Below, piece after piece: positions 52,337-60,601 of a stretch of DNA of 64,000 nucleotides. The DNA is taken from NCBI RefSeq assembly GCF_000236165.1, contig NZ_CM001373.1, positions 3,378,325 to 3,442,324 of the forward strand. Reading direction: 5' to 3'. Below the pieces are notes generated by a model that was not told the origin of the DNA, did no database searches, and saw only the letters and a list, made by a program, of their open reading frames with translations. How positions within the stretch are numbered: the first letter of the stretch is position 1; each line of letters begins with the position of its first letter. A program made the translations under genes and the position numbers. The DNA comes from Fluoribacter dumoffii NY 23. GTDB lineage: Bacteria; Pseudomonadota; Gammaproteobacteria; Legionellales; Legionellaceae.

Positions 52337-53047
52337 TTAATTGTAGGAATACTGCGGTTGCGAGACTTGATATTCATCATCTTCATAGCTGTAGGATTCT
52401 ATTTCTTTCTTTTCCTGCTTTCTTTTATAATAAGCCATTTCCAGCAAATGCAATTGTTCCTGTTCCATCTCTAATCGTGTCAGGTCACTCTGAGACTGAC
52501 CATTCTTTTTATCATTTTTTGCAGAGGAATATAAAGACAACTGACTCAACATACTTCGGGTACTATCCGGGCTAGCTCCTGTGTCTTGGATGTGTAATTC
52601 AATTTGAGCATCCAGAAACAACTCCTTCCATGCCGCTATGGATTCTTTCATAAGAGGTACGCGAACGGCAGTCTCTAAGTTTAATAGGTTACTGATAATT
52701 TGAGTCGCTTTTAAATGGGACTGAGAACCTAACGTCCAAACACCAGTACGCAATGCGGTATCATGACTTAAGGACAAGAGATACAAAAGATCAACTCCAT
52801 TATACTTGGTTGCGGAAGTTAATTTATGATTTGCTATAAAATCTATAAAATCTTGGCCTAAATTAAACTCTTCAGTCGTAACGGAACAAGCTCCCTTATA
52901 TTCTGGGGAAAAAATAACTGGGGCAACCGCCTTATAATGAGCTATTTTTTCCGGTGATTGTACATGAGTGGGGAATGAATTATAAATCAATTCGTCGATG
53001 GATTGTGTTGAATAGATTTGACCATTTTTTTCATAGTAATAAGGCAT
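52337..53047 (-). CDS. orphan hydrophilic protein
   Basis: A 236-residue protein, soluble, with a long Gln/Glu/Lys/Tyr-rich helical tail (QSDLTRLEMEQEQLHLLEMAYYKRKQEKKEIESYSYEDDEYQVSQPQYSYN). The first ~150 residues are folded (LIYNSFPTHVQSPEKIAHYKAVAPVIFSPEYKGACSVTTEEFNLGQDFIDFIANHKL). No family recognised. The tyrosine-rich acidic tail is unusual and could be a modified or effector-like end. No ribosome site stronger than GGAAAAT is seen. Confidence 0.55.
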   Translation of the reverse strand: MPYYYEKNGQIYSTQSIDELIYNSFPTHVQSPEKIAHYKAVAPVIFSPEYKGACSVTTEEFNLGQDFIDFIANHKLTSATKYNGVDLLYLLSLSHDTALRTGVWTLGSQSHLKATQIISNLLNLETAVRVPLMKESIAAWKELFLDAQIELHIQDTGASPDSTRSMLSQLSLYSSAKNDKKNGQSQSDLTRLEMEQEQLHLLEMAYYKRKQEKKEIESYSYEDDEYQVSQPQYSYN

Positions 53048-53407
53048 TTATTTTCCTTTCTAAAAAATTCGCACCAATATAGCATATTTAATCTAATTTC
53101 GACCAAAACAAGATGGTCAGATCTTGTCCTTTGACTTTTATATGTAATGTTGTTTTATAATTCTACTAATTATCAAGAATTACTCCCTAACTCGCTGTCT
53201 TTTATGAATAAAGACAAAATGAGCTGATCGCTGTATTCTTTAGATTTTTGGTAACTGAGACTCTTTGAAAACGATCTTTATTCAAATCTGTGCTCCTAAA
53301 ATTTAAGGGACGTTGCCTCTGTGTAAATACCTCGTTTAAAGTATTAGTGCTATGATGAGCAGGTAAAGTATGCTTCAAATGAAAATTGAAATTAGGGATA
53401 TTTCGTT
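53048..53407. other. intergenic region between divergent genes
   Basis: A/T-rich, no gene. It must hold both promoters; the region around 53345-53385 (TAGTGCTATGATGAGC) could hold one but is not compelling. Confidence 0.4.
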
Positions 53408-54088
53408 GTGATACTGAAATTAATTAATCGTACATTGATAACGTTATTGATTATGGCGTTATTTCTTTTCTTACCTATAGGCACCCTTAATTGGCCAAGC
53501 GCATGGATCTTCCTTTTTCTTCAGGGAAGCTTTGAAGTATCAATTGCTTGTTGGTTGGCGAAATATGATCCGGAGTTATTAAAAGAAAGACGATCCTTTG
53601 TAATTCAACGAGGGCAAAAAAAATGGGACAAAGTAGTGATGATACTCTTCTCAATCCTGCAAATAACCTGGCTGCCCTTTGTTGCCTTTGATGTGGCTTA
53701 TTCTCAGGGAAATTTAGTACCTGTTTTTGTCAAAGTTGTAGCAGCTATTTTAATCATTACAGGATTTTATATTTTTTATTTGGTATTTAGAGAAAATTCT
53801 TATGCCTCTCCTGTAGTAAAAATTCAAAAAGCGCGAGAACATAAAATCGTAACTACAGGCCCGTATCGCTATGTGCGTCATCCCATGTACTCTGGCTCTA
53901 TACTCTATTTTATTGGCATACCCCTATTACTAGGCTCTTGGTATGGTTTGTTGTTTACATTTTTTTTGAGCATCCTCCTGATCATACGCTCCAGGCTGGA
54001 AGAGAAAGCTCTGGTAGAAGAGTTTTCAGACCCTTACATTGAATATGCCAAACGTGTCCCCTTTCGTTTTATTCCTTTTGTTTATTGA
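53408..54088 (+). CDS. ICMT/PEMT-like membrane methyltransferase, second copy
   Basis: A 226-residue protein with about five membrane segments and the family signature: RENSYASPVVKIQKAREHKIVTTGPYRYVRHPMYSGSILYF, then RLEEKALVEEFSDPYIEYAKRVPFRFIPFVY. It is similar along its whole length to the protein at 5234-5911 (GTLNxPxAWIFLFLQ..., YxAKYDPELLKxR, FREN-S/T-YAxxVV, GPYRYVRHPMY, RFIPFV). GTG start at 53408. The SDR gene follows after 70 bases on the same strand. Substrate unknown. Confidence 0.85.
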   Translation: MILKLINRTLITLLIMALFLFLPIGTLNWPSAWIFLFLQGSFEVSIACWLAKYDPELLKERRSFVIQRGQKKWDKVVMILFSILQITWLPFVAFDVAYSQGNLVPVFVKVVAAILIITGFYIFYLVFRENSYASPVVKIQKAREHKIVTTGPYRYVRHPMYSGSILYFIGIPLLLGSWYGLLFTFFLSILLIIRSRLEEKALVEEFSDPYIEYAKRVPFRFIPFVY

Positions 54089-54157
54089 CGGTATTGATGA
54101 GGTAATGAGGTGCATTAGAAATCTGTTCACACATAGGCTAATTTTTAATAGGAAGTT

Positions 54158-54826
54158 ATGATGAATATTTTATTAACTGGCTCCACGGGTAGGCTTGGCA
54201 GGGAAATAGTAAAACTTCTCAATACCCCCAATAACAAAATAGCACTGCATGGTAGAAATCAACAGCGTTTAGATGAGTTGGCACAGTCAGTGGATCAAAG
54301 TGAAGTGATCACGATTGCTCATGATCTCTCTTTTCCTGAGGCAGCTGAATCAATCATTCAAGAGATAGTTCAGCATTTTAAAGGCATTGATGTCCTGATC
54401 AATAATGCAGCCTGTTTTAATTTTGGAGATTTTATTGATATACCGTTTTCAGTTATAAAAGATACGATTCAAATAAATCTTGTCTCTTTGATTATGATCA
54501 CTCGACTAGCTCTACCTTATTTAGTAGCTGGAAAACAAGGTATGATTATAAATATTGCATCTACTGCAGGACGGGAATATATCCCGGGAGCTTCTACTTA
54601 TTGTGCTACAAAACATGGAATTTTCGGCTTTTCAGGATCATTATTTGAGGAAGTTAGAACGCAAGGGGTAAGAGTATGTACCATTGCTCCAGGACAGCTC
54701 ACCATTTTAGATGCTCCTCAACAAAATACCATTCCTCCCAGGGAACTGGCACAACTTGTACATTATGTTGTTAACTATCCAGGCACTCAAAGCTTTCCTC
54801 GAGAGATAATGGTGGGCGCGACTTAG
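54158..54826 (+). CDS. short-chain dehydrogenase/reductase
   Basis: A 222-residue SDR. The nucleotide loop is TGSTGRLGRE, then DVLINNAACFNFGDF, the Ser in NIASTAGR and the catalytic Tyr-x-x-x-Lys in STYCATKHGIFGF. The substrate is not known. The TGxxGxLG loop and R at position 33 hint at NADP use, but this is weak. Its stop overlaps the end of the convergent HEAT-cupin gene by four bases. It may belong to the same functional unit as that locus, or only adjoin it. Confidence 0.85.
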   Translation: MMNILLTGSTGRLGREIVKLLNTPNNKIALHGRNQQRLDELAQSVDQSEVITIAHDLSFPEAAESIIQEIVQHFKGIDVLINNAACFNFGDFIDIPFSVIKDTIQINLVSLIMITRLALPYLVAGKQGMIINIASTAGREYIPGASTYCATKHGIFGFSGSLFEEVRTQGVRVCTIAPGQLTILDAPQQNTIPPRELAQLVHYVVNYPGTQSFPREIMVGAT

Positions 54827-55725
54827 TTCTTAATCCATTCAGCAAGAGACGCTTTAACATATTCACTCTTGTCTTCAAGTGCTAAAGCTAAATCAGGAGA
54901 AGATTTATCCGGATGATGGGCCAATATTGCCCGCCATGCTATTGCCCTCATTTGTTCATTGGAATGTGTCCTCGCAATTTTGCGAATGAGCTCAATACTG
55001 TTGCTATCCCCCAATTTAATTGCTGTATCAATTAGGGTGCGCATTTGAGCTAAGCGATCAAGGTTACCCAAAATTATTTTGGCTTTCCCATTTTTTTCGA
55101 GTAATTCGAATTCATATTGGCGACGTTTGGCTGGATGTGTTTTGGGCAGAATGAGATTCAGTGAAACCGTTATCGATTCTGGAGGATATTGAATATGAGC
55201 ATCACGGCTACCATAATAATACATAACCTTATCCTGGGTTAAGTAACATTCCTCAATAAATTCTAAATTGATTTCTTCACCTGGTATCCCTTTTACTTGC
55301 TCATAGTCATAATGATAAATGCGTGTCTTATAACCCGGCCCAAAGTAGTTTGCCGTAAAAAAATCAAAGTTATGATCATGTGGTTCGAAGTATGAAAAAA
55401 TCCTGGCTTGATAACGCTCAGATACCGGCATCCAAATTACTGCTCTTATCACATACTGAGTGCCTCTATGGATTATAATCGTTGATGGCTTGAATTGATT
55501 ATCGGGTTGAAACGTTCTAAAGTTTTTTAATTCATTAGCTAGTTGTTTCGCTAAAAAAGTTTTATTTAGAGCAAGTTGCGCAAATTTCTGCGCAATTGTT
55601 TCTAAGTATTCCGGTTTGTATTCTGAGGACTTCAGTGCCTCAATCATTGGATTATTATCAATAAATTGAATAAATGCCTCTAATGAAATGGGTTTTTCTA
55701 CATTAGGGTAAAATGTTTCCGTCAT
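54823..55725 (-). CDS. cupin-like protein with C-terminal HEAT repeats (putative peptide-modification locus)
   Basis: A 300-residue protein. Residues ~80-200 look like a cupin-type beta barrel with a cysteine-dioxygenase-style metal set: His116-x-His118 in FEPHDHNFDFFTANYFGPGY and a third His177 in SRDAHIQYPPESITVSLNL. The rest (~210-300) is HEAT-like: RLAQMRTLIDTAIKLGDSNSIELIRKIARTHSNEQMRAIAWRAIL and LALEDKSEYVKASLAEWIKN. It follows the next HEAT gene with a two-base gap, so the two are translated together. The nearby peptide gene and hydroxylase suggest it acts on a ribosomal peptide. Metal and reaction are inferred from the motif only. Confidence 0.65.
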   Translation of the reverse strand: MTETFYPNVEKPISLEAFIQFIDNNPMIEALKSSEYKPEYLETIAQKFAQLALNKTFLAKQLANELKNFRTFQPDNQFKPSTIIIHRGTQYVIRAVIWMPVSERYQARIFSYFEPHDHNFDFFTANYFGPGYKTRIYHYDYEQVKGIPGEEINLEFIEECYLTQDKVMYYYGSRDAHIQYPPESITVSLNLILPKTHPAKRRQYEFELLEKNGKAKIILGNLDRLAQMRTLIDTAIKLGDSNSIELIRKIARTHSNEQMRAIAWRAILAHHPDKSSPDLALALEDKSEYVKASLAEWIKN

Positions 55726-55727
55726 GC

Positions 55728-56540
55728 TTATTCCCCCATTAAGGCTAATGTTTTTTGTAATGCTCTCTTTATTTCAGGATCCTTATCCTCGTTCGCAATC
55801 TGTCGCAATAAAGGTAAAGCACTCTTACCATTAATTTTATGGTAGTACTTCAACGCTTCCCATCGAACGTTGGCATCATAATCGGATAAAATCAGTTCTT
55901 TTAAAAGAGGTTTGATTCCCTTAACCACTTGCATGGCTTGAAATAATTCCAAAATTAATCTAATCCTTGATGCCCGAACATCAGCACTAACCCGCCGAAT
56001 AGGATCTAGTGTATCCCGATTAAAAACCCAAGTGGTTCTTGCTTTTTTATCTGAATGTGCAACAAGCAAAGGGGCATTGTGTGACGCATTGTAAAAGTCA
56101 GGAATTGAGGCAAATGCAGGTAAGCAAACAGGCTGGTATGAAGGGAGCATTAACTCCTCTTCTCGTTTAAGCGCATTGGGTTTCTCATATAAATGATCTG
56201 GTTGTAAATTACACTGGTATAAGGGTACTTTTAACTCAACATCTGATAAATTCATCACAATAGCATCTACTTCACTGGCAGAAAAGGAGTTGGAAGATGA
56301 TTTACGGTGAGTAAAGCGCATTAACAAGTGTAAGCCAGGTTGCTGATAAAGATATATTTTATTTTCATCAGTAATTTTATCATTACTAGTTATTTCTATT
56401 AAAAAGTGATTAATCAGAGAAATGATATCTGCTCTGGTTAAATTGCTGAAAATCGGGGCTAAATCAAAAAAATTTGTACCCGGTTTTTTAATAATTTCAA
56501 ATAGAATAGTACCAAGTTGAAAAAATGTGAGGGAACTCAA
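55728..56540 (-). CDS. HEAT-repeat protein (putative peptide-modification locus)
   Basis: A 270-residue protein. The C-terminal ~75 residues are HEAT-like helices (IKPLLKELILSDYDANVRWEALKYYHKINGKSALPLLRQIANEDKDPEIKRALQKTLALMGE). The N-terminal 190 residues are not recognised; PSYQPVCLPAFASIPDFYNASHNAPLLVAHSDKKARTTWVFNRDT has some beta character. It is the first gene of the pair with the cupin-HEAT gene. It is divergent from the peptide gene, 194 bases apart, so both may be read from a shared control region. HEAT repeats commonly bind proteins or peptides, so leader binding is possible. Confidence 0.6.
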   Translation of the reverse strand: MSSLTFFQLGTILFEIIKKPGTNFFDLAPIFSNLTRADIISLINHFLIEITSNDKITDENKIYLYQQPGLHLLMRFTHRKSSSNSFSASEVDAIVMNLSDVELKVPLYQCNLQPDHLYEKPNALKREEELMLPSYQPVCLPAFASIPDFYNASHNAPLLVAHSDKKARTTWVFNRDTLDPIRRVSADVRASRIRLILELFQAMQVVKGIKPLLKELILSDYDANVRWEALKYYHKINGKSALPLLRQIANEDKDPEIKRALQKTLALMGE

Positions 56541-56734
56541 ATGAAATCCTCCTTTGACTTTATTTGAATATAGCTAAAAAAAATAGAGATATCTATTTAA
56601 ATGATAATAATAGAATTTCCAATTATATTAATTTTTATATCAGCTATTGCTGCAGCAATTTTCGTAAATTATACTAAAATAAAAAGGGAAAAGCTTATCT
56701 AAAGCTTTAAGCAAAATGCACTTGGGAGGGTAAC

Positions 56735-56884
56735 ATGAAAGACGAAATACTCGATGAACTTCAAAACACCACAGAAATTGAATTTGTTGAATTAGATGAG
56801 GTTTCAATTGCTGGTGCGGATTCAACTCAAATAACCGCTCAAGAAGAAGGTAGAGCTGTTGGTTTTGGTTGTCTCGATAGTTAA
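56735..56884 (+). CDS. small leader-type peptide, putative RiPP precursor (49 aa)
   Basis: A 49-residue peptide with a strong ribosome site (GGGAGGG, 5 bases upstream). The N-terminal half is acidic with leader-like rhythm (MKDEILDELQNTTEIEF then VELDEVSIAGA), resembling bacteriocin/RiPP leaders that end in G-G/G-A after an L-x-E/D-x-V line. The presumed core (DSTQITAQEEGRAVGFGCLDS) has Asp, Thr, Glu, Arg, one Cys and a GFGC turn. No Cys pair, so not a lanthipeptide of simple type. It is followed by a long imperfect hairpin. The flanking genes are HEAT proteins, a cupin-like protein and a JmjC hydroxylase. The cleavage and the class are inferences. Confidence 0.6.
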   Translation: MKDEILDELQNTTEIEFVELDEVSIAGADSTQITAQEEGRAVGFGCLDS

Positions 56885-56891
56885 TCCCTAT

Positions 56892-56966
56892 TTTACAGGT
56901 TAGAGAGTAAATAAAAAATTTTTTCGGTATTGGAAAAAATTTTAAAATTCGCTCTCTTACTGTAAA
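56892..56966. repeat. nested inverted repeat (hairpin) after the peptide gene
   Basis: Outer arms 56892-56907 (TTTACAGGTTAGAGAG) and 56952-56966 (CTCTCTTACTGTAAA) pair with one or two bulges; inner arms AAAATTTTTT (56915-56924) and AAAAAATTTT (56934-56943) are perfect around CGGTATTGG. It starts 8 bases past the stop, so it is a likely terminator or a 3' structure for the short mRNA. Confidence 0.7.
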
Positions 56967-57186
56967 TATTCGTTAAAATAATTTCTCTTTTAGTGTCTTT
57001 TTAAATTCGATGTGTTTAAGAGGGTAAGAGCGTCCTTTAATATCTATTGTTCATTTCTGTATCGAGTTATCTCCTTTTACGAGCCAAAAAGTAGGGATTT
57101 AAGTTCATCTGGTAATAAATTTTTTGTCTGCAATCATTTGAATTTTTGCTGGTTAAAAATAAATCAGCGAGATGGGTTTATGGTAT
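56967..57186. other. intergenic region after the peptide gene
   Basis: No further peptide gene is evident. A plus-strand frame at 57012-57212 has no ribosome site and runs into the hydroxylase gene end. Confidence 0.4.
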
Positions 57187-57960
57187 TCACCCCCACCAGA
57201 AATTTAAATTAATATTGATGTCGCCAAGATGTTTGAAACTGTGTAACCAATAGGCAGGAATGAATAAAATATCTCCCTCATTCAGCCTGCCTTCTAAATA
57301 GGCAGCCTGACCGAATAAAGGAAACCGAAGGTAGTCGGGATCTAAAATATTTACTTGGCTGAAGTTTGCTATTTTATTTCCACTGCCTGAATTCAGATAA
57401 TAGTTTTGTAAATTACGCGGAGGAAATAAAAGAATGTCTTTGGAACCCTTAATTTGAGCATTCAAATTATGACAACCATTTTGATCATAATGTAACCACG
57501 AGACAATATTTTTAGGAGAAATCCATAATCCGCCGCTGTGAAGTGTATTTCTATCAATTAATTTCGGAATTTCAAAGTCTTGCTCTAAAATATTTAATTT
57601 CTGATTGTATTTTTTTTTATCAAAAAACGATAGCTCGTCGCCAGCAAGAAACACATTTTTTGCCTTCTTGAGTAGAGCAATAAATTGTGCTAGCGTTCCT
57701 TCGTTAAAAAATACTTTTTGATCCAGTTTATCTGCCTTGATAAAGCTAAGATCCGGGTGCAAATTTGATTGGGAAATATAATAACGAACCTTAATATCAC
57801 CAATTGTTTTGACTAAATAATCGAGAGACCATAATTGATATCCTCGCCAGAAAGTGACTGCATCTTGGATAATCACAGGATTATTCCGTAAAACATACTG
57901 GGAGTGAAACTTTTCTGAAGTGAGAGAATTTACACGCTCAATAGCACCAATTTTTTTCAT
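57187..57960 (-). CDS. JmjC/cupin_8-type 2-oxoglutarate oxygenase
   Basis: A 257-residue Fe(II)/2-oxoglutarate hydroxylase of the JmjC/cupin_8 group. The metal triad is visible: His157-x-Asp159 in SWLHYDQNGCHNLNAQIKG and His240 in FIPAYWLHSFKHLG; Lys171 in the IKGSKDILLFPP strand would bind 2-oxoglutarate. The N-terminal part contains YVLRNNPVIIQDAVTFWRGYQLWSLDYL, the usual start of this family. Members hydroxylate protein or peptide side chains. Start 57960 has GAGG upstream; the frame opens at 57972. It converges on the small peptide gene. Confidence 0.85.
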   Translation of the reverse strand: MKKIGAIERVNSLTSEKFHSQYVLRNNPVIIQDAVTFWRGYQLWSLDYLVKTIGDIKVRYYISQSNLHPDLSFIKADKLDQKVFFNEGTLAQFIALLKKAKNVFLAGDELSFFDKKKYNQKLNILEQDFEIPKLIDRNTLHSGGLWISPKNIVSWLHYDQNGCHNLNAQIKGSKDILLFPPRNLQNYYLNSGSGNKIANFSQVNILDPDYLRFPLFGQAAYLEGRLNEGDILFIPAYWLHSFKHLGDININLNFWWG

Positions 57961-58036
57961 GCAAAACCTCATTGAAAATATTGATTGACGAGTGAACTCT
58001 CTCTCAACAATTTAATGCATCCACATCATGTCTTGT

Positions 58037-58528
58037 TTATTTTTCTATTTTTTCTTTAAATGAAAAGTAACACGCTCTATCTTCGGGCTTTCCTTGGGCG
58101 TCAACCCAATTGATTACCATCATAAGACCGCTTGCAGCTCCATCTTTATTGGCTTTACTTTTTGAGAATCCAACAATGACATCAGCTGTTTCACCATTAA
58201 ACATTACTTTGTGTCGCACTAAAACTTGATCATGGTCTGAGTAATGTTTCATGATGCGTTCTTTATTACTAATGGAATGACCGCCGGGTAAAATTGTCTG
58301 TTGTCCTTTTTTCCAAGTAAAGTTTTTTTCTTTTAGAGCTTGGCCAAAGAATTTATCGCAATCGGAAGATGAGCCTTCACTAATAAGTTCAAAATCGGTG
58401 ATGTGTGTGTGCACCTCCGCTTTGGATGCCTCAGAATTATTATTCATTGCATTCGCTGCATCATCACTCGCATAGGCAAAATTCACAAGTAAAATTGAGG
58501 CTGCCAGAGGAATTATCTTTTTCTTCAT
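58037..58528 (-). CDS. secreted protein of unknown function
   Basis: A 163-residue protein with a signal peptide (IPLAASILLVNFAYA). The mature part has SDCDKFFGQALKEKNFTWKKGQQTILPGGHSISNKERIMKHYSDHDQVLVRHKVMFNGETADVIVGFSKS and a DRACYFSFKEKIEK end; two Cys could pair. No family recognised. It lies 76 bases upstream of the hydroxylase on the same strand; it may be part of that transcript. Confidence 0.55.
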   Translation of the reverse strand: MKKKIIPLAASILLVNFAYASDDAANAMNNNSEASKAEVHTHITDFELISEGSSSDCDKFFGQALKEKNFTWKKGQQTILPGGHSISNKERIMKHYSDHDQVLVRHKVMFNGETADVIVGFSKSKANKDGAASGLMMVINWVDAQGKPEDRACYFSFKEKIEK

Positions 58529-58851
58529 TTTATTCTCCTTGATTAAATAACATCTATGTCCAATAGTTGTTCGTCATAAATGGCTAAACGCTTGAAAGAC
58601 CCAAAGAATCCGCTTATCATTTTTCTCTTGCGAAAAATGTTACACGTACCGTCCTCTCTTAGGTCATCAATTCCATTTATTGATGGAGTAACCAATTAAA
58701 ATTTAGCACCTACTTGGCTTTAGCGCAATTTTAAAGTGAATTATGGATCTTACGGATATTTAATAATTGAGTGAGTTGGTAATGTCGTTAAGCCAAAACT
58801 TAAGAAATTGTCAATTGAATCTTTTTTACAACAGAGCCGCTATTTCTTTAT
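58529..58851. other. intergenic region, nothing recognised
   Basis: About 320 bases; the left part holds the presumed promoter of the secreted-protein gene (minus strand). No supported gene. Confidence 0.4.
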
Positions 58852-59529
58852 TCATTTCACCTGTAATAAGCACGCAGTTTTATTATTATAATCTTCCTCA
58901 AAGCGGTGAGCCCAGGTACATTCAGCCGTATGCATAAAATCAACTGCATTTTTTATTGGTTTTGGATCATAGGAGCGAAAAAAATTATAAGTTTTACCAA
59001 ATGCGTCAGCTTGGGCCCTCATGCAAGCTGCCGTGACACCTAGCGGTGTACCGACTGTAAGACCAAAAATGACGGCAGGGATTGGGGTTGTAAACGCGCC
59101 AGTGAGTAAAGTTACTGCTAGAATTGCTGAAGCAACATAGATAAAACTCAATAAACATACTAAAGAATAATAAGCAATTTTTTCTGGAAGTTTTCTTACT
59201 TCTTCCGTGAAAAGATTATTAACCTGAAGTTTTAATTCTTTCATGTCTGACATTGTTTCATAATTGCGTGCTAATCGATTCATTTTTTGCAAAAAAGTAC
59301 AAATCTGTTCAAGCTCTTTTTTTCGTTTCTGACCTTCTTTCTCATTGATTACATCAGTTTTTTTTAAATCATCATAATAATTGAGGTAACCTATGTAAAA
59401 ATTTTGATAAGACTTATTTAAACTCTTATTGATAAATTTTATCTCTTCTGCCTCGTCAAGTAAGAGTTGATACTGTTTTAAAAGTTTATCAATATCTGCT
59501 TTTGTAGTGACACTTAATCCCGTCATCAA
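58852..59529 (-). CDS. coiled-coil protein with two membrane helices, effector candidate
   Basis: A 225-residue protein: a long N-terminal coiled coil (ADIDKLLKQYQLLLDEAEEIKFINKSLNKSYQNFYIGYLNYYDDLKK, then KRKKELEQICTFLQKMNRLARNYETMSDMKELKLQ), two membrane helices at ~118-170 (YYSLVCLLSFIYVASAILAVTLLTGAF; IPAVIFGLTVGTPLGVTAACM), and a short tail. This order is common in Legionella orphan proteins thought to be Dot/Icm substrates. No family recognised. Start by ATG ATG. Confidence 0.55.
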   Translation of the reverse strand: MMTGLSVTTKADIDKLLKQYQLLLDEAEEIKFINKSLNKSYQNFYIGYLNYYDDLKKTDVINEKEGQKRKKELEQICTFLQKMNRLARNYETMSDMKELKLQVNNLFTEEVRKLPEKIAYYSLVCLLSFIYVASAILAVTLLTGAFTTPIPAVIFGLTVGTPLGVTAACMRAQADAFGKTYNFFRSYDPKPIKNAVDFMHTAECTWAHRFEEDYNNKTACLLQVK

Positions 59530-59771
59530 ATATTCCGGTTAATTCTTTATTAAAAGTAAATTCTTTAGCAACCCGATAAAAGGCCTAATCAGAGCATTTA
59601 CTGTCCCTATGCTTGCTTTTTTAGTGAGTAAATTGTATTTAAGTAATCTAATCTGAGAAGGAGTAATTTTAGAAATTAATTTTTTCCAAAATGGAAATAA
59701 AGTCCAAAGAGTTTTGATATTTAGAGGCACTCGTCAATCCAAGATAAAAAGTAATTACCAGCATATAATTC

Positions 59772-59816
59772 AATTGAAATTCACAATTCAAGGCCTTACC
59801 CATTAATGCACTTTAA
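59772..59816. repeat. AATTCAAGGCCT repeat, copy 1 of a 45-bp direct pair
   Basis: It nearly matches 60876-60920 over 45 bases (both begin AATT(G/A)AAATTCACAATTCAAGG and end GCACTTTAA). It overlaps the 3' end of the IS3 remnant and lies on the left of the 60050-60601 gene. Confidence 0.85.
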
Positions 59817-59984
59817 AACGCGCTCTTGGTTAAAACTACCAAAGAGGCTTTCTCCAACACCATTGTTCCAACGCTCGTCTCTCTTGTTCATGCTGCCGAC
59901 ACGTACATGACTCTTGAATAAGCGGCTGTATTTAAAACTGGCATAGTGAGGGGCACGATCTGAATGCACGACCCTGTAAGACAT
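59796..59984 (-). pseudogene. IS3-family transposase (orfB) C-terminal remnant
   Basis: The minus-strand 62-residue frame (MSYRVVHSDRAPHYASFKYSRLFKSHVRVGSMNKRDERWNNGVGESLFGSFNQERV) matches the IS3 OrfB core around the second catalytic Asp and the Glu: H-S-D-R-x-x-x-Y-A-S, S-M-x-x-R/K-x-x-x-W-N/D-N, E-S-x-F-G-x-x-x-x-E. The first Asp and the N-terminal part are missing. The end overlaps the AATTCAAGG repeat. It is an old insertion, not an active element. Confidence 0.8.
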
Positions 59985-60049
59985 TTCTAACTAGACATTC
60001 CCAAGTATTTTGGTTAGAATTTGGCCAAACTGGATTGAGGTAGGTCTGT

Positions 60050-60601
60050 ATGAAAATTAGATTAAACGTGATATTACAAACACTTTCTATACTATTTTTA
60101 ACAATTTACTCTATCTCACCATTAGCCAACGCCCTCCCCAGTGACTTTATTAGCCCAAAGAAAATGTTACGATCTGATAATTTCAAAACCAATGAATTTC
60201 CAATAGATTATACAAACTTTTCTGGGATGTGGATTGGAGAATGCAACGCAGGAAAAGCACAATTCTCTATCAAAAATGATTTAGAATTTTTCTCAATTTA
60301 TGATAGAAAATTTAAGATTGGCACACTCGAGAGTAAATCTTCAGATGACAGCGATTATAATAGCCAGGAAACCACTTTTGTGTATTGGAATAAGAGTCAT
60401 ACAAAAATAATTGTGAAGCGAATTGTTATTGATAAAGTAGGTTCTGAAGTTAAGAATGGAATCAATGTCATTCTAGAAAAATTAATATTTTCATTAGAAA
60501 ATGATCGGCTAAATATTAAGTTTAAATCTAACGAATTTGATGATATTGGAGCTTTACCAACTGAAGAAAGCTTAATTTGCACGCTTACTAAAAAGAAATA
60601 A
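60050..60601 (+). CDS. secreted protein of unknown function
   Basis: A 183-residue protein with a signal peptide (VILQTLSILFLTIYSISPLANA). The mature part begins PSDFISPKKMLRSDNFKTNEFPIDYTNFSGMWIGECNAGKAQFSIKNDLEFFSIYDR and is beta-stranded (FVYWNKSHTKIIVKRIVID; LIFSLENDRLNIKFKSNEF), with two Cys (GECN, SLICTLT). No family recognised. It stands between the two 45-bp direct repeats, so it may have been carried in as a unit. Confidence 0.6.
   Translation: MKIRLNVILQTLSILFLTIYSISPLANALPSDFISPKKMLRSDNFKTNEFPIDYTNFSGMWIGECNAGKAQFSIKNDLEFFSIYDRKFKIGTLESKSSDDSDYNSQETTFVYWNKSHTKIIVKRIVIDKVGSEVKNGINVILEKLIFSLENDRLNIKFKSNEFDDIGALPTEESLICTLTKKK

Larger units (their letters stand above)
59530..60049. 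other. region between genes with IS remnant
   Basis: Apart from the repeat (59772-59816) and IS3 remnant (59796-59984), a 63-codon minus-strand frame at 59539-59730 has no domain. Nothing else is supported. Confidence 0.4.

Noticed and set aside
59539-59730. 63-codon minus-strand frame
   Set aside because: Basic, Leu-rich, no ribosome site and no recognised match; it may be a piece of an IS element, but I could not support it.
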